DNA of 64,000 bases from Polaromonas sp. YR568 (GCA_945878995.1 CAMCUN010000010.1:1-64000), one strand, 5' to 3'; numbered from the stretch's first letter, positions 1-9,669 are shown. Numbers and translations: made by a program. The notes: generated by a model not told the origin, from the sequence alone.

Positions 1-1503
1 CAGGAACAGGTCCAGCTCCTTGGTCTTGTCGGGCCAACCCAGCGATGAAAAAGGCACCAGCGCCGAGGAGTACCAGGTGTCCAGCACGTCGGGGTCGCGG
101 CTGAGTGTTTTGTCCGGTGCCTGGGCTTGGGCGGCGGCTTCGGTCTCGGCCACGTAAATGCGCCCGTCTTCGTCGTACCAGGCCGGAATTTGGTGGCCCC
201 ACCAGAGCTGGCGCGAAATGCACCAGTCCTGGATGTTGCCCATCCACTGGTTGTAGGTGTTGACCCACTGCTCGGGCACAAACTTCACCTCGCCGGACTG
301 CACCGCGTCTATGGCTTTTTGCGCAATGCTTTTGCCCGTGGGGTCCTGCGGGCTGAATTGGTTCATGGCCACAAACCACTGGTCGGTCAGCATGGGCTCG
401 ATCACCTGGCCTGTGCGGGCGCAGCGCGGCACCATGAGCTTGTGCTTTTTCACTTCAACCAAGAGGCCCAGGGCCTCGAGGTCGGCCACCACTTGCTTGC
501 GGGCTGCAAAGCGGTCCATGCCGCGGTAAGCGGCGGGCGCGTTGTCGTTGATGCTGGCGTCCAGGTGCAACACGCAGATCAGCGGCAGGCCATGGCGCTG
601 GCCCACGGCGTAGTCGTTGGCGTCGTGCGCGGGCGTGACCTTGACCACGCCCGTGCCAAAGACGCGGTCCACATAGTCGTCGGCAATCACTGGAATCTCG
701 CGATCGCACAAGGGCAGCTTGACCGTCTTGCCGATCAAGGCCTGGTAACGCTCGTCCTCGGGGTGCACCATCACGGCCACGTCGCCCAGCATGGTTTCAG
801 GCCGGGTGGTGGCCACAGTCAGCGAGCCCGAGCCGTCGCTCAGCGGGTAGCGGATGTGCCACAAAAAGCCATCTTCTTCCTCGCTTTCCACCTCCAGGTC
901 GCTGACGGCGGACTTGAGCACCGGGTCCCAGTTGACCAGGCGCTTGCCCCGGTAAATCAGGCCTTGCTCGTAGAGCTTCACAAAGGTGGAGGTGACCACC
1001 TTGGACATTTTCGGGTCCATGGTGAAGTACTCGTGCGCCCAGGACACCGAGTCGCCCATGCGCCGCATTTGCTCGGTGATGGTCGAGCCCGACTGCTGCT
1101 TCCACTCCCAAACTTTTTCCAGGAACTTCTCGCGCCCCAGGTCGTGGCGGCTCTGACCTTGGGCCTGCAACTGGCGCTCGACCACAATTTGCGTGGCAAT
1201 GCCCGCGTGGTCTGTGCCCGGCACCCACAGGGTGTTAAAGCCTGCCATGCGGTGGTAGCGCGTGAGCGCGTCCATGATGGTCTGGTTGAACGCGTGGCCC
1301 ATGTGCAGCGTGCCCGTCACATTGGGCGGCGGCAGTTGCACGCAAAACGAGGGCTTGCTCTCCTCCAGCGTGGGCGCGTATTGGCCGCTTTGCTCCCAGG
1401 CCGGCCCCCAGTGTGCTTCGAGCGCGGAGGGCTCGAAGGACTTGGACAGCGATTGCAGGCCGGGCTGCTGCGGGACGGCGGTCTGATCGGGGGCTTGGCT
1501 CAT
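1..1503 (-). CDS. valS: Valine--tRNA ligase, N-terminal 501 residues (runs off the window)
   Basis: Cytoplasmic class I aminoacyl-tRNA synthetase that charges tRNA-Val. The reverse-strand frame from ATG at 1503 stays open to the window edge, so only the first 501 of roughly 950 residues are present. The HIGH-type motif is seen as [16 protein letters not shown] near residue 52, the CP1 editing-domain motif [10 protein letters not shown] follows, and [14 protein letters not shown] lies near residue 435. The KMSKS loop and anticodon-binding domain are outside the window. The first dozen or so residues, rich in Q and P, precede the conserved part and look like a short unstructured extension. Confidence 0.96.
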   Translation of the reverse strand, partial: MSQAPDQTAVPQQPGLQSLSKSFEPSALEAHWGPAWEQSGQYAPTLEESKPSFCVQLPPPNVTGTLHMGHAFNQTIMDALTRYHRMAGFNTLWVPGTDHAGIATQIVVERQLQAQGQSRHDLGREKFLEKVWEWKQQSGSTITEQMRRMGDSVSWAHEYFTMDPKMSKVVTSTFVKLYEQGLIYRGKRLVNWDPVLKSAVSDLEVESEEEDGFLWHIRYPLSDGSGSLTVATTRPETMLGDVAVMVHPEDERYQALIGKTVKLPLCDREIPVIADDYVDRVFGTGVVKVTPAHDANDYAVGQRHGLPLICVLHLDASINDNAPAAYRGMDRFAARKQVVADLEALGLLVEVKKHKLMVPRCARTGQVIEPMLTDQWFVAMNQFSPQDPTGKSIAQKAIDAVQSGEVKFVPEQWVNTYNQWMGNIQDWCISRQLWWGHQIPAWYDEDGRIYVAETEAAAQAQAPDKTLSRDPDVLDTWYSSALVPFSSLGWPDKTKELDLFL

Positions 1504-1651
1504 GGCGTGGGAAATAAAAAACGGCGCTCGGTGGAGGCCGTTCGTCAGTGCTGGGAAAAGTGCGATTTTAGCGAGCCGCACCCCTGGCGCCCCGGCCAGG
1601 GCGCCTCCGACACAATGGAGGCTCCCATCCAGCCCTTCAAGAGGTATTGCC

Positions 1652-2635
1652 ATGCACCCCCACCGCCGTACATCCCTGTCCCTGCTCTTGCGCCTGTCGG
1701 CCTTGCTGGCCGCCTGCTGCATGGGCGCCGCCCTGGCCCAGACGCCCAAGACCATCAAGGTGCTGGTGGGCTTTGCGCCTGGTGGTGGCACCGACGTGAT
1801 CGCCCGCCTGCTCAGCGACAAGCTCAAGGACGAGCTGGGCACCTCGGTGGTCGTGGAAAACCGGCCCGGTGCGGGCGGCCAGATCGCAGCCCAAGCCCTA
1901 AAGGCCGCGCCGGCCGACGGCAGCACGCTGTTTTTGTCGCACGACCACACCATCACCATCTTGCCGCTGGTGGTCAAGAACCCGGGCTTCAACCCCGCGC
2001 AGGACTTTGTGCCGGTGGCTGGCTTTGCCACCTTCGTCAACGCCTTTGCCGTCTCGGGCGCAACGCCCGCCAAGACCTTTGCCGAGTACGTGGCCTGGCT
2101 CAAGGCCCAGGGCGGCAAGGGCTCGGTGGGCATTCCCGCGCCGGCCTCCACCCCCGAGTTCCTGGTCAAGGTCATGGGCGAAAAGTACGGCCTGGACCTG
2201 GTGGCTGCGCCCTACCGGGGCAGCGCGCCCATGATGGCCGACATGCTGGGCAACCAGATCGCCGCTGGGGTGGGTTCTGTGCCGGATTTCATTGAAAACC
2301 ACCGCGCTGGCAAGGTGCGCGTGCTCGGTGTGCTGGGCGGCGCCCGTCAGGCGGCCCTGCCCGAGGTGCCCACTTTCACCGAACTGGGCCTGGCGGGTCT
2401 GGAAGACCTGCCTTATTACGGCATCTTCGCGCCCGCCGGCACGCCCAAGCCCTTCGTGGACCAGTTCTCGGCTGCCCTGGCCAAGGTGCTGGCCCAGCCC
2501 GAGGTCCGCAGCCAGCTCACCCAAATGGGCCTGACCGTGGGCCACATGCCGTCTGACCAGTTGGGGCGGCGTGAAAAAGCCTATGCCCAGGTGTGGACGC
2601 GCATCATCAAGACCTCAGGATTTCAGCCACAGTGA
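1652..2635 (+). CDS. Bug/TctC-family periplasmic solute-binding protein
   Basis: 327-residue periplasmic binding protein of the Bug (TctC) family, which captures small carboxylates, aromatics or amino acids. ATG 1652 gives a clean signal peptide (two Arg near the start, a Leu/Ala-rich core, cleavage after ALAQ near residue 27). Family signatures are [15 protein letters not shown] just after cleavage, the [10 protein letters not shown] loop, and [20 protein letters not shown] in the second half. No TctA/TctB permease genes are adjacent, so it is an orphan and its substrate cannot be told from context. The frame is open further upstream, to 1502, but that extension is on the far side of the signal peptide. 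Confidence 0.9.
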   Translation: MHPHRRTSLSLLLRLSALLAACCMGAALAQTPKTIKVLVGFAPGGGTDVIARLLSDKLKDELGTSVVVENRPGAGGQIAAQALKAAPADGSTLFLSHDHTITILPLVVKNPGFNPAQDFVPVAGFATFVNAFAVSGATPAKTFAEYVAWLKAQGGKGSVGIPAPASTPEFLVKVMGEKYGLDLVAAPYRGSAPMMADMLGNQIAAGVGSVPDFIENHRAGKVRVLGVLGGARQAALPEVPTFTELGLAGLEDLPYYGIFAPAGTPKPFVDQFSAALAKVLAQPEVRSQLTQMGLTVGHMPSDQLGRREKAYAQVWTRIIKTSGFQPQ

Positions 2636-2658
2636 GCAAGCCAGGGCTGTGAATTTTC

Positions 2659-2686
2659 TGCAGGAGCCAGCCCGCTGGCTCCTGCA
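2659..2686. terminator. Perfect 12-bp hairpin between convergent genes, REP-like
   Basis: The arms are TGCAGGAGCCAG (2659-2670) and its exact complement at 2675-2686, with a CCCG loop. It sits between two convergent Bug genes and probably ends transcription from both sides, although no long T-run follows. Its core AGGAGCCAGCC(C/T)GCTGG is nearly the same as the REP half-sites in the tandem array near 54.3 kb, so it may be a single member of the same repeat family. Confidence 0.6.
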
Positions 2687-2701
2687 CGGGGGCATCAAGC
2701 C

Positions 2702-3700
2702 TCAGTCCATGGTGATCTTGGCGGCCTTGATGGCTTTGGTCCAGTCGGCAGTTTCGCGCTCGACTTGGCGCGTGGTGTCTGCTGGCGACAAAAAGCGCAG
2801 TTCAATGCCGGCCGTGTCGGCGCGCTGGCGCGACTCGGGCAGCTCCAGGGCGCGCTTCAAGTCGGCACTGAGTTTTTGCAGCACAGGCGCGGGGGTGCCG
2901 GTGGGGGCGTAAATGGCCACCCAGGCGTCGAGCTCAAAGTTGGCCAGACCCGCCTCAGCCGCTGTGGGCACTTGCGGCATGCCCGGGTGGCGGTTTTTAC
3001 CTGTGACGGCCAAGGCCTTGAGCTTGCCGGTGTTGACGTGCTGCATCACCGAGGGCGGCGTGGTGATGAACACCTGCACCTGGCCGGCCAGCACGTCGGC
3101 AATGGCCTGGCCCGAGCCTTTGTAGGGCACATGCGTCATCTCAATGCCCACCGACTGTTTGAAAATTTCAGTGCCGATGTGGGCCACCGAGCCATTGCCT
3201 TGCGAGGCGTAGTTGAGCTTGCCGGGGTTGGCCTTGGCCCAGGTGATGAACTCGCGCAGGTTGTTCACGGGCAACGAGGGGTGGACCGCAATCACGTTGG
3301 TGGCAATGGTGGCCAGGCCAATGGGGGTGAGCTCTTTGGGGTCCCAGGGCAGCTTGTCCATCAAGATGGGGTTGGCCACGTGGTAGCCCGAGTAAGACAC
3401 CAGCAGGGTGTGGCCGTCTTTGGCGCTTTGGCGGGCCACTTGCTGGTAGGCCAAGTTACCACTGGCGCCGGGCTTGTTTTCCACCACCACCGACTGGCCC
3501 ATGACTTTGGTCATGGCGTCGCCCACCAGGCGTGCCGAGGTGTCCACCAAGCCGCCGGGCGGGTTGGGCACCAACAAGGTGATGGGCTTGCTCGGGAAGG
3601 TTTGGGCCCAGGCCGACAGGCCCAGGGGCAGCAGCAGGGCGGCTGCGCACAGCTGGCGGCGCATGTTGGGAAGGCAGTTGCTTTTGACGTCAGAGTTCAT
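2702..3700 (-). CDS. Bug/TctC-family periplasmic solute-binding protein
   Basis: 332-residue tripartite-tricarboxylate-type binding protein. Start ATG 3700 has AAAGAAG just upstream. An alternative ATG at 3664 would begin directly at the signal peptide (MRRQLCAAALLLPLGLSAWA). Mature family signatures follow: LLVPNPPGGLVDTSARLV, VVENKPGASGNLAYQQVA, and VPYKGSGQAIADVLAGQVQ. It is the first gene after an old-yellow-enzyme family gene on the same strand (35-bp gap), so the two may be co-transcribed and share a ligand. No membrane partner is present. Confidence 0.9.
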   Translation of the reverse strand: MNSDVKSNCLPNMRRQLCAAALLLPLGLSAWAQTFPSKPITLLVPNPPGGLVDTSARLVGDAMTKVMGQSVVVENKPGASGNLAYQQVARQSAKDGHTLLVSYSGYHVANPILMDKLPWDPKELTPIGLATIATNVIAVHPSLPVNNLREFITWAKANPGKLNYASQGNGSVAHIGTEIFKQSVGIEMTHVPYKGSGQAIADVLAGQVQVFITTPPSVMQHVNTGKLKALAVTGKNRHPGMPQVPTAAEAGLANFELDAWVAIYAPTGTPAPVLQKLSADLKRALELPESRQRADTAGIELRFLSPADTTRQVERETADWTKAIKAAKITMD

Positions 3701-3735
3701 GGTTGCTTCTTTAGGTGTTAAAAAATGAATTGGTT

Positions 3736-4857
3736 TTAGCGCATTCCAATGCGGGCGTCGCCAAAAATTTGCTGCACATCGCGCGGCAGACCGCGCCAGT
3801 ACTGCGGCTGCGCGCTCACCTGGCCGCCCAAGGCGGCTGCGGCCTGCCAGCCCCAGCGCGGCTGGTACATAAAGGCCCGGGCCAGGGCCACCAGGTCGGC
3901 GTCGCCACGGGCCAGCACGGCCTCGGCCTGCGCGGGCTGGGTGATCAAGCCCACGGCAAAGGTGGGCAGGCCAGAGCGCTCGCGGACCACGCGGGCCAGC
4001 GGCACTTGGTAGTCGGGCCCCAAGGTGATTTTTTGCAGCGGCGAGACGCCGCCCGAGGAAATATGCACAAACTGCGCGCCCAGGGCTTTGAGCCGCAGGG
4101 CCAGCTCGGCCGTCTCGTTTACGGTCCAGCCGCCGTCCACCCAATCGGTGCCCGAGATACGCATGCCCAGCGTGCCGCCAAAGACCTGGCGCACATCGGC
4201 AAAGACCTCCAGCGCCAGGCGAATGCGGTTGTCAAAGGAGCCGCCATACGCGTCTTGGCGCTGGTTGGCCAGCGGCGAGAGGAACTGGTGCAGCAAGTAG
4301 CCGTGGGCGGCGTGCAGCTCAATGGCGTCCAGGCCCAGCGCGTCGGCACGGCGGGCCGCGGCCACAAAGTCCTGGCGGATGCGGGCGATGTCCTGCAAGC
4401 TCAGGGCGATGGGGGCAGGCTCGGTGGGCAGGTGGGGCAGGGCGCTGGGGCCTTCTACGGGCCAGCCGCCTTGCTCGGGGGTGATGAGTGCTCCACCGTC
4501 CCAAGGCGCAGCGCTGGAGGCCTTGCGCCCGGCGTGGCTGAGCTGTATGCACACGGCAGAAGGCGGCGCCAGGCGGCGAGCGCGCGCCAAGTTTTCGCCC
4601 AGGGCGGCGGCGGTGGCGTCGTTCCACAAGCCCAGGCAGTTCGGGCTGATGCGGCCCTCGGGCGAAATGGCTGTGGCCTCCAGGGTCAACATGGCCGCGC
4701 CGCTGTTGAGCAGCTGCGTCCAATGGGTCAGGTGCCAGTCGTTGGCCAGACCGTCTTGGCTGGCGTATTGGCACATGGGCGCCACCACCAGGCGGTTGGC
4801 CAGGCTCAGGGGGCCACGCGGGGCGTCAAAGGCAAAGGGTGAAAAAAGCAGGCTCAC
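3736..4857 (-). CDS. NADH:flavin oxidoreductase, old yellow enzyme (YqjM/NamA-like) family
   Basis: 373-residue FMN-dependent ene-reductase of the YqjM subgroup. It probably uses NAD(P)H to reduce activated C=C bonds of enones or xenobiotics in the cytoplasm. The N-terminus after a GTG start, SLLFSPFAFDAPRGPLSLANR, matches the family, and APMCQYASQDG carries the YqjM-type active-site Cys. HAAHGYLLHQFLSPLANQR is the substrate/FMN signature, and VGLITQPAQAE with DLVALARAFMYQP binds the FMN phosphate. An in-frame ATG at 4896 would add 13 residues with no family support. It lies directly upstream of a Bug gene. Confidence 0.9.
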   Translation of the reverse strand: MSLLFSPFAFDAPRGPLSLANRLVVAPMCQYASQDGLANDWHLTHWTQLLNSGAAMLTLEATAISPEGRISPNCLGLWNDATAAALGENLARARRLAPPSAVCIQLSHAGRKASSAAPWDGGALITPEQGGWPVEGPSALPHLPTEPAPIALSLQDIARIRQDFVAAARRADALGLDAIELHAAHGYLLHQFLSPLANQRQDAYGGSFDNRIRLALEVFADVRQVFGGTLGMRISGTDWVDGGWTVNETAELALRLKALGAQFVHISSGGVSPLQKITLGPDYQVPLARVVRERSGLPTFAVGLITQPAQAEAVLARGDADLVALARAFMYQPRWGWQAAAALGGQVSAQPQYWRGLPRDVQQIFGDARIGMR

Positions 4858-4933
4858 GCAGGTCTCGTTCCATAGGTGGTAAGGTGGTCTGAACAATAAT
4901 TGTCACGTTGTTCGACCAGGACTGCTGTCACTT

Positions 4934-5710
4934 ATGCTTTTTCTCCTCTCACCCGCCAAGTCTTTGGACTATGAAACGCCTCTTCCAGAGCTGCCGCACA
5001 CGCTGCCGGGCTTTGTGCCGCAGTCGAGCGAGCTCATTGAGGTGCTCAGGAAAAAGTCGCCCGCCCAAATTGCCGAGCTCATGGACTTGTCGGACAAGCT
5101 GGCTGGCCTGAACGCGGCCCGCTACGAGGCCTGGGCGCCTGAATTCACGCCCCACAACTCGCGCCAGGCGGCGCTGGCCTTCAATGGCGATGTGTACGAA
5201 GGCCTGGACGCCAAGACCTTGAGCGCCGCTCAGCTCGCTTGGGCCCAGGATCGGCTGTGCATATTGAGTGGCCTTTATGGTGTGCTGCGGCCGCTGGACT
5301 GGATGCAGCCTTATCGCCTGGAAATGGGCACCACGCTGGCCACGGCCAAAGGCAAAAACCTTTACCAATTTTGGGGCGCGCAGATTGCCCAGTACCTGAA
5401 CGAACGCGCGGCCAGCCAAAAATCGCCGGTGATCGTGAACCTCGCCAGCGAGGAGTACTTCAAGGCCGTGGACCGCCGCGCCTTGCAGGTGCCTGTGGTC
5501 GCCTGCGCGTTTGAGGAGTTCAAGGCGGGCAAGTACAAAATCATCAGCTTCATGGCCAAGCGCGCCCGCGGCTTGATGGTGCGCTATGCCATTGAGAAAA
5601 AGGCCGACAGTGTCAAAAAGCTCGAAGGCTTCAACGTGGAGGGCTACGCGCTGGCGTCCGAGGTGTCCAGCCCCGAGCGGCTGGTGTTCAGGCGCCAGGC
5701 CAGCGCGTGA
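4934..5710 (+). CDS. yaaA: YaaA family peroxide-stress protein
   Basis: 258-residue cytoplasmic DUF328 protein. In E. coli, YaaA limits free iron and so reduces Fenton damage under hydrogen peroxide. The N-terminal MLFLLSPAKSLDYETPLP is the diagnostic family opening. PHNSRQAALAFNGDVYEGLD, LSGLYGVLRPLDWMQPYRLEMGT and the C-terminal FMAKRARGLMVRYAIE are also typical. It is full length. It is divergent from the flavin oxidoreductase across a 76-bp gap. Confidence 0.95.
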   Translation: MLFLLSPAKSLDYETPLPELPHTLPGFVPQSSELIEVLRKKSPAQIAELMDLSDKLAGLNAARYEAWAPEFTPHNSRQAALAFNGDVYEGLDAKTLSAAQLAWAQDRLCILSGLYGVLRPLDWMQPYRLEMGTTLATAKGKNLYQFWGAQIAQYLNERAASQKSPVIVNLASEEYFKAVDRRALQVPVVACAFEEFKAGKYKIISFMAKRARGLMVRYAIEKKADSVKKLEGFNVEGYALASEVSSPERLVFRRQASA

Positions 5711-5818
5711 GGCTCAGCTTCGAATGGACACCCTTTGGTGGGCTGGTCCTTGCGGCTGTGGTCAGACCTTGGGCCTTACTTGACTGGTCTTGCAAGGTGC
5801 AGATGCAAAAAGTTCAAC

Positions 5819-6685
5819 ATGACTGATTTTTCATCCCAAGAGCCCACGCCCGCGGTGCTGCAGTGGGTGAAGTCACAGCGCGCAGCCGGCTTTGATGCGC
5901 TGGCGCTCTACAAGTCTTTGCGCGACTCAGGCTGGGCCCACGACATGGCCTGCCGACTGGCTGACTTGCAGCCTGCGCAAGCGCCTGAGCAGGCCAGCAC
6001 ATCCAGTCCTGCAGTTGAGCCTGCCGAGCCCGCCGTCCCCTGGCCCACGGGCGCGGGTCAGCGTGTGGCGCTCGATGCGGGTGACCGCCGTGTGCAAGCG
6101 CTGGCCGTCATGCGCGAGCCCAACATCGTCGTGCTCGCCCATGTGCTGAGCGACGAGGAATGCGATGCCTTGGTGGCGGCGGCCCGGCCCCGCTTGTCGC
6201 GCTCGCTCACGGTGTCCGTCAAGACGGGCGGCGAGGAAGAAAACGTGGACCGCACCAGCCAAGGCATGTTTTTCGCGCGCGGCGAGAGCGAGACCATCGC
6301 GCGCATTGAGGCGCGCTTGGCCCACCTGCTTAATTGGCCCATGGAAAACGGCGAGGGCTTGCAAATTCTGCGCTACGGCCCGGGCGCCGAATACAAGCCG
6401 CACTACGACTACTTTGACCCCCACGAGCCCGGCACGCCCCGCATTTTGGAGCGCGGTGGTCAGCGCGTGGCCACGGTGGTGATCTACCTTAATGAGCCCG
6501 AGGCCGGTGGTGGCACGGTGTTTCCCGACGTGCAGTTTGAATGCATGCCGCGCAAAGGTCATGCTGTGTTTTTCAACTACAGCCGCCCCCACCCCGACAG
6601 CCGTTCGCTGCACGGCGGCTCACCCGTGATCAGTGGCGAAAAATGGATTGCCACCAAGTGGTTGCGCGAGCATCGCTTTGACTGA
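5819..6685 (+). CDS. 2-oxoglutarate/Fe(II) dioxygenase, prolyl 4-hydroxylase-like
   Basis: 288-residue P4Hc-type oxygenase that would hydroxylate a protein or small substrate using O2 and 2-oxoglutarate. The metal triad is visible as H195 and D197 in PHYDYFDPH and H265 in SRSLHGGSPV. K275 in GEKWIATKW is placed to hold 2-oxoglutarate. YGPGAEYKPHYDYF and the GGGTVFPDV strand fit the fold. Residues 1-75 form a helical N-terminal region followed by a Pro/Ala-rich linker. The frame is open to 5735, but ATG 5819 begins the conserved part. Substrate unknown. Confidence 0.88.
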   Translation: MTDFSSQEPTPAVLQWVKSQRAAGFDALALYKSLRDSGWAHDMACRLADLQPAQAPEQASTSSPAVEPAEPAVPWPTGAGQRVALDAGDRRVQALAVMREPNIVVLAHVLSDEECDALVAAARPRLSRSLTVSVKTGGEEENVDRTSQGMFFARGESETIARIEARLAHLLNWPMENGEGLQILRYGPGAEYKPHYDYFDPHEPGTPRILERGGQRVATVVIYLNEPEAGGGTVFPDVQFECMPRKGHAVFFNYSRPHPDSRSLHGGSPVISGEKWIATKWLREHRFD

Positions 6686-6739
6686 ACGCTGCAAGCGCGC
6701 CCCATGCGCCCCAAGCGCCCCATTTTCAAACCTTGCACC

Positions 6740-7585
6740 ATGAACACCCCTGAACAATCCGAACTGGGCAAAGCCTCAGCCTATGCCGACCAATACGACG
6801 CGGGACTGCTGTTTCCCATCCTGCGCGCGGACAAGCGCGCCGAGATCGGTGTGGGGGCGCAAGCGCCTTTTTTTGGCGCCGACCTGTGGACCGCTTACGA
6901 GCTCAGTTGGTTGAACCAGCGCGGCAAACCCCAGGTGGCCATTGCGCAGGTGGTGGTGCCTTGTGACACACCGAACATCGTGGAGAGCAAGTCCTTCAAG
7001 CTGTACTTGAACAGCTTTAACAACACGCGCTTTGCCGATGCCAGCCAAGTGCAAGCGCGCCTCAAAGCCGATCTGGGCGAGGCCGTGTGGCGCGGCTCGG
7101 CGCAGTCTGCCAGCGTGGGTGTCAAACTGGTGCTGCCCGAGATGTTTGACCGTGAGCCGATTCAAGAACTCGATGGCCTGAGCCTGGACCGCCTGGACGT
7201 GGAGTGCGAGCGCTACACGCCCGCCCCAGACTTGCTGACCACGGCCGTGGGCGAGGTGCCCGTCACCGAAGTGCTCACCAGTGGCTTGCTCAAAAGCAAC
7301 TGCTTGGTCACCGGTCAGCCCGATTGGGGCAGTGTGCGCATTGCCTACAGCGGCCCGGCCATTGAGCAGGCTGGCTTGCTGCAGTACCTGGTTAGTTTTC
7401 GCAACCACAACGAATTTCATGAGCAATGTGTGGAGCGCATCTTCATGGACCTGTGGCGCCGCTGCCAGCCCATCAAGCTGACGGTGTATGCGCGCTACAC
7501 CCGGCGCGGCGGTCTGGACATCAACCCGTTTCGCACCAGCCACCCGCAGCCCCTGCCCTCGCAGGCCCGCACGGCGCGCCAGTGA
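6740..7585 (+). CDS. queF: NADPH-dependent 7-cyano-7-deazaguanine reductase
   Basis: Converts preQ0 to preQ1 in queuosine biosynthesis. At 281 residues it is the long, E. coli-like bimodular QueF rather than the short Bacillus type. The NADPH/substrate motif [13 protein letters not shown] is at residues 82-94. The nucleophilic C188 and nearby D195 lie in [31 protein letters not shown] and the [12 protein letters not shown]-terminal motif are intact. ATG 6740 gives the usual family N-terminus. No other queuosine genes are in the window. Confidence 0.96.
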   Translation: MNTPEQSELGKASAYADQYDAGLLFPILRADKRAEIGVGAQAPFFGADLWTAYELSWLNQRGKPQVAIAQVVVPCDTPNIVESKSFKLYLNSFNNTRFADASQVQARLKADLGEAVWRGSAQSASVGVKLVLPEMFDREPIQELDGLSLDRLDVECERYTPAPDLLTTAVGEVPVTEVLTSGLLKSNCLVTGQPDWGSVRIAYSGPAIEQAGLLQYLVSFRNHNEFHEQCVERIFMDLWRRCQPIKLTVYARYTRRGGLDINPFRTSHPQPLPSQARTARQ

Positions 7586-7650
7586 GCGCCAGCGCCTAAG
7601 CGCAGACAAGTTTCACGCTTTATTTCCCTCCGTCCTCAGCCCTTGACGGG

Positions 7651-7979
7651 CGGTGGGCGCTTGTCGGCCTGAGCGCGCACAGCACCTGCTGAGCCGTCTG
7701 GCCCGTCAGCTCCCGGTGGTCTTTGTCGAAGAGCCCATGACTGACGCTCGCGAGGACCACCTTGAACACTTGCAACTGGCACCGGGCATTGATGTCTTGC
7801 AACCCCATGCAACTGGGCGCCGAGATGGTGGCGGTGTCACCTTCTCGCCGCAGCGTGACCCTGGCCGACGGCTGGGTGTGTGGCTGCGACAGCCTGATCA
7901 GCACCTTGCTCTTGCCCAAGTTGGTCCAGGCCATGGGCCAGGAAGCCCCCGAGGCGGTGTGCACGCCTGCGGCCTGACG
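7651..7979 (+). pseudogene. Fused relics of a glycosyltransferase and an FAD-dependent oxidoreductase
   Basis: The 428 bases between queF and dinB hold no intact gene but show decayed coding sequence on the plus strand. In one frame (about 7653-7825) the translation contains AQHLLSRLARQLPVVFVEEP and later PGIDVLQPHA. These closely recall the N-terminal part of family-1 glycosyltransferases, which carry an RPQHLLSRLAR motif. Around 7815-7830 the coding signal moves to another frame, to 7977, reading RRSVTLADGW and DSLISTLLLPKLVQAMG. That resembles an amine-oxidase/FAD-type segment (VTLADG..., LISTLPL). Neither piece has a proper start or full domain. The most likely history is deletion and fusion of two neighbouring genes. 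This is motif recall, not a database match. Confidence 0.5.
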
Positions 7980-8013
7980 GCGCTCGGGCCCGCCGCTTCA
8001 GGCCGCGCCAGCT

Positions 8014-9240
8014 TCACAGCAGCGCCTGCTGCGCATCCTCGTCCGGCGTGGATGGCTCAGGCTCTGCCGTGGTTTTGACCAGCGAGCCCACCCGCACGCC
8101 CAGCAAGCGCAGGCGCTGCTGCAAGGGCACGCGCTTGAGCGCTTGGCCCGCCGCGCGGCGTATGGCCTGGGCGTCGGCGGTGGGTTGCTCCAGCGTGAGG
8201 TCGCGCGTGACGCTTTTGAAGTCGTCGTAGCGCAGCTTGATGCCTATGGTGCGGCCCTGGTAGCCCTTGCGCTGCAGGTCGCTGGCCACCCGCTCGCACA
8301 GTTGGGTGAATACGGCGCTCAATTCGGCTTTGTCGCGCACGGCGTGCAGGTCGCGCTCAAAGGTGGTTTCGCGGCTCATGGATACCGGCTCGCTGTGGGT
8401 CACCACGGGCCTGTCGTCGCGGCCCCAGGCAGCCTCGTGCATCCAGGCGCCGGTGGCCGGGCCAAAGCGTTCAACCAGCCAGGCCTTCTCGCAGGCGGCC
8501 AGCTCGCCAATGGTGCGCACGCCCAGGCTTTGCAGCTTGGCGTCGGCCTTGGGGCCTATGCCGTTGATCTTGCGGCAGGCCAGCGGCCAGATCAGCGTTT
8601 GCAGGTCGGCCTCGTGAACGATGGAGATGCCCTGGGGCTTGTTGAACTCGCTGGCCATCTTGGCGATCAGCTTGTTGGGCGCCACGCCAATCGAGCAGGT
8701 CAGCCCTGTGCGCTCGAAAACGCTGCGCTGAATCAGCCGTGCCAGCGAACGACCGCCATCGCGTTGGCCACCGGGCACCTCGGTGAAGTCGATGTAAACC
8801 TCGTCCACGCCCCGGTCTTCCATGAGCGGCGCAATCTCCAAAATGGTGTCTTTGAAGCTGCGGGAAAAGCGGCGAATCTCATCAAAGTCCACTGGCAGCA
8901 CGATGGCCTGAGGGCAGAGCTTGGCAGCTTTCATCATGCCCATGGCCGAGCCTATGCCGAACTGGCGGGCCGGGTAGGTGGCGGTGGTGATGACGCCGCG
9001 GCCCACATAGTCTTTCAAAAGGGGGAAGGCGTCCACCGGAACGCGGTGCAACCCGTCCTCGCCGTACGCCTGCAAGAGCGCGTCGTCGGCCCGCCTGCGC
9101 CCGCCGCCTATGACCACCGGCAAGCCTTTGAGCTGGGGGTAGCGCAGCAGCTCGACGGACGCAAAGAAGGCGTCCATGTCGAGGTGGGCAATGCGGCGTG
9201 GGGGCATGGGAGCTGAGATGCTTGCAGCGTCCAGTGACAC
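8014..9240 (-). CDS. dinB: DNA polymerase IV (Y-family)
   Basis: 408-residue error-prone translesion polymerase. HLDMDAFFASVELL (near residue 19) carries the first catalytic Asp, and EDRGVDEVYIDF carries the second Asp/Glu pair. CSIGVAPNKLIAKMAS and KINGIGPKADAKLQSLG (helix-hairpin-helix) are normal, and the little-finger domain is complete. After PVVIGG there is an insertion of about 30 residues (around 45-75) before the usual ATYPARQFGI. I recall a similar insertion in burkholderial DinB. No clear LexA box was seen upstream. Confidence 0.95.
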   Translation of the reverse strand: MSLDAASISAPMPPRRIAHLDMDAFFASVELLRYPQLKGLPVVIGGGRRRADDALLQAYGEDGLHRVPVDAFPLLKDYVGRGVITTATYPARQFGIGSAMGMMKAAKLCPQAIVLPVDFDEIRRFSRSFKDTILEIAPLMEDRGVDEVYIDFTEVPGGQRDGGRSLARLIQRSVFERTGLTCSIGVAPNKLIAKMASEFNKPQGISIVHEADLQTLIWPLACRKINGIGPKADAKLQSLGVRTIGELAACEKAWLVERFGPATGAWMHEAAWGRDDRPVVTHSEPVSMSRETTFERDLHAVRDKAELSAVFTQLCERVASDLQRKGYQGRTIGIKLRYDDFKSVTRDLTLEQPTADAQAIRRAAGQALKRVPLQQRLRLLGVRVGSLVKTTAEPEPSTPDEDAQQALL

Positions 9241-9255
9241 AGGGTGTGGGCTGCC

Positions 9256-9669
9256 TCAGTTCCAGGGTGACAGCGTGGGTACCACTTTGCGCCCGTGGCG
9301 GCGGTAGACCAAAAAATCTCGGTCCAGGGTGATCACGCGGCAGGGGTCAAACAACTCGGAAAGACGAATCAGGCAGGCGTCAGCCAGCGAGGCGGGCCCA
9401 TTCTCGTAGCGCTCAAACAACGCGCGCACGGGTCCAATGTGCTCGCCCAGGGGCAGAGCCACTTTCACCACGCCGCGTTCAATGAAGGCCAGCGCGCGGG
9501 CCGGGTCAAAGCCATGGCGCGCCAGCAAAAAACAAGTTTCTGCCACCACCGCCTCACAGGTCAGAAAGGGGGCAGGGTGGCTGGCAAATTGTTCACGCGC
9601 CCAGCTGTGATGGGCGTCATCGCGACACAGCAAAGCCACCCAGGGGCCGGTGTCCAGCAGCAGGTGCAT
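9256..9669 (-). CDS. PIN-domain ribonuclease toxin
   Basis: 137-residue PIN nuclease, probably the toxin of a type II pair. The acidic metal-binding residues are D6 (LLLDTGPWVAL), E44 (VVAETCFLLAR), D97 (SLADACLIRL) and D116 (TLDRDFLVY), in the right order for a VapC-like fold. The start ATG overlaps the stop of the upstream antitoxin gene by one base (TGATG), so translation is coupled. The frame is open to 9738, but that would run inside the antitoxin gene. Confidence 0.87.
   Translation of the reverse strand: MHLLLDTGPWVALLCRDDAHHSWAREQFASHPAPFLTCEAVVAETCFLLARHGFDPARALAFIERGVVKVALPLGEHIGPVRALFERYENGPASLADACLIRLSELFDPCRVITLDRDFLVYRRHGRKVVPTLSPWN

Noticed and set aside
127-2295. 722-residue plus-strand open frame over valS and the first Bug gene
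   Set aside because: It is the antisense shadow of valS followed by an out-of-frame read of the Bug gene; its translation is low-complexity, His/Arg/Gly/Ala-rich and has no domain.
7620-7964. 114-residue reverse-strand ORF between queF and dinB as a real gene
   Set aside because: The opposite strand shows recognisable protein-family motifs in two frames with typical codon usage, so this ORF is more likely antisense to relics. It remains the main alternative for this gap.
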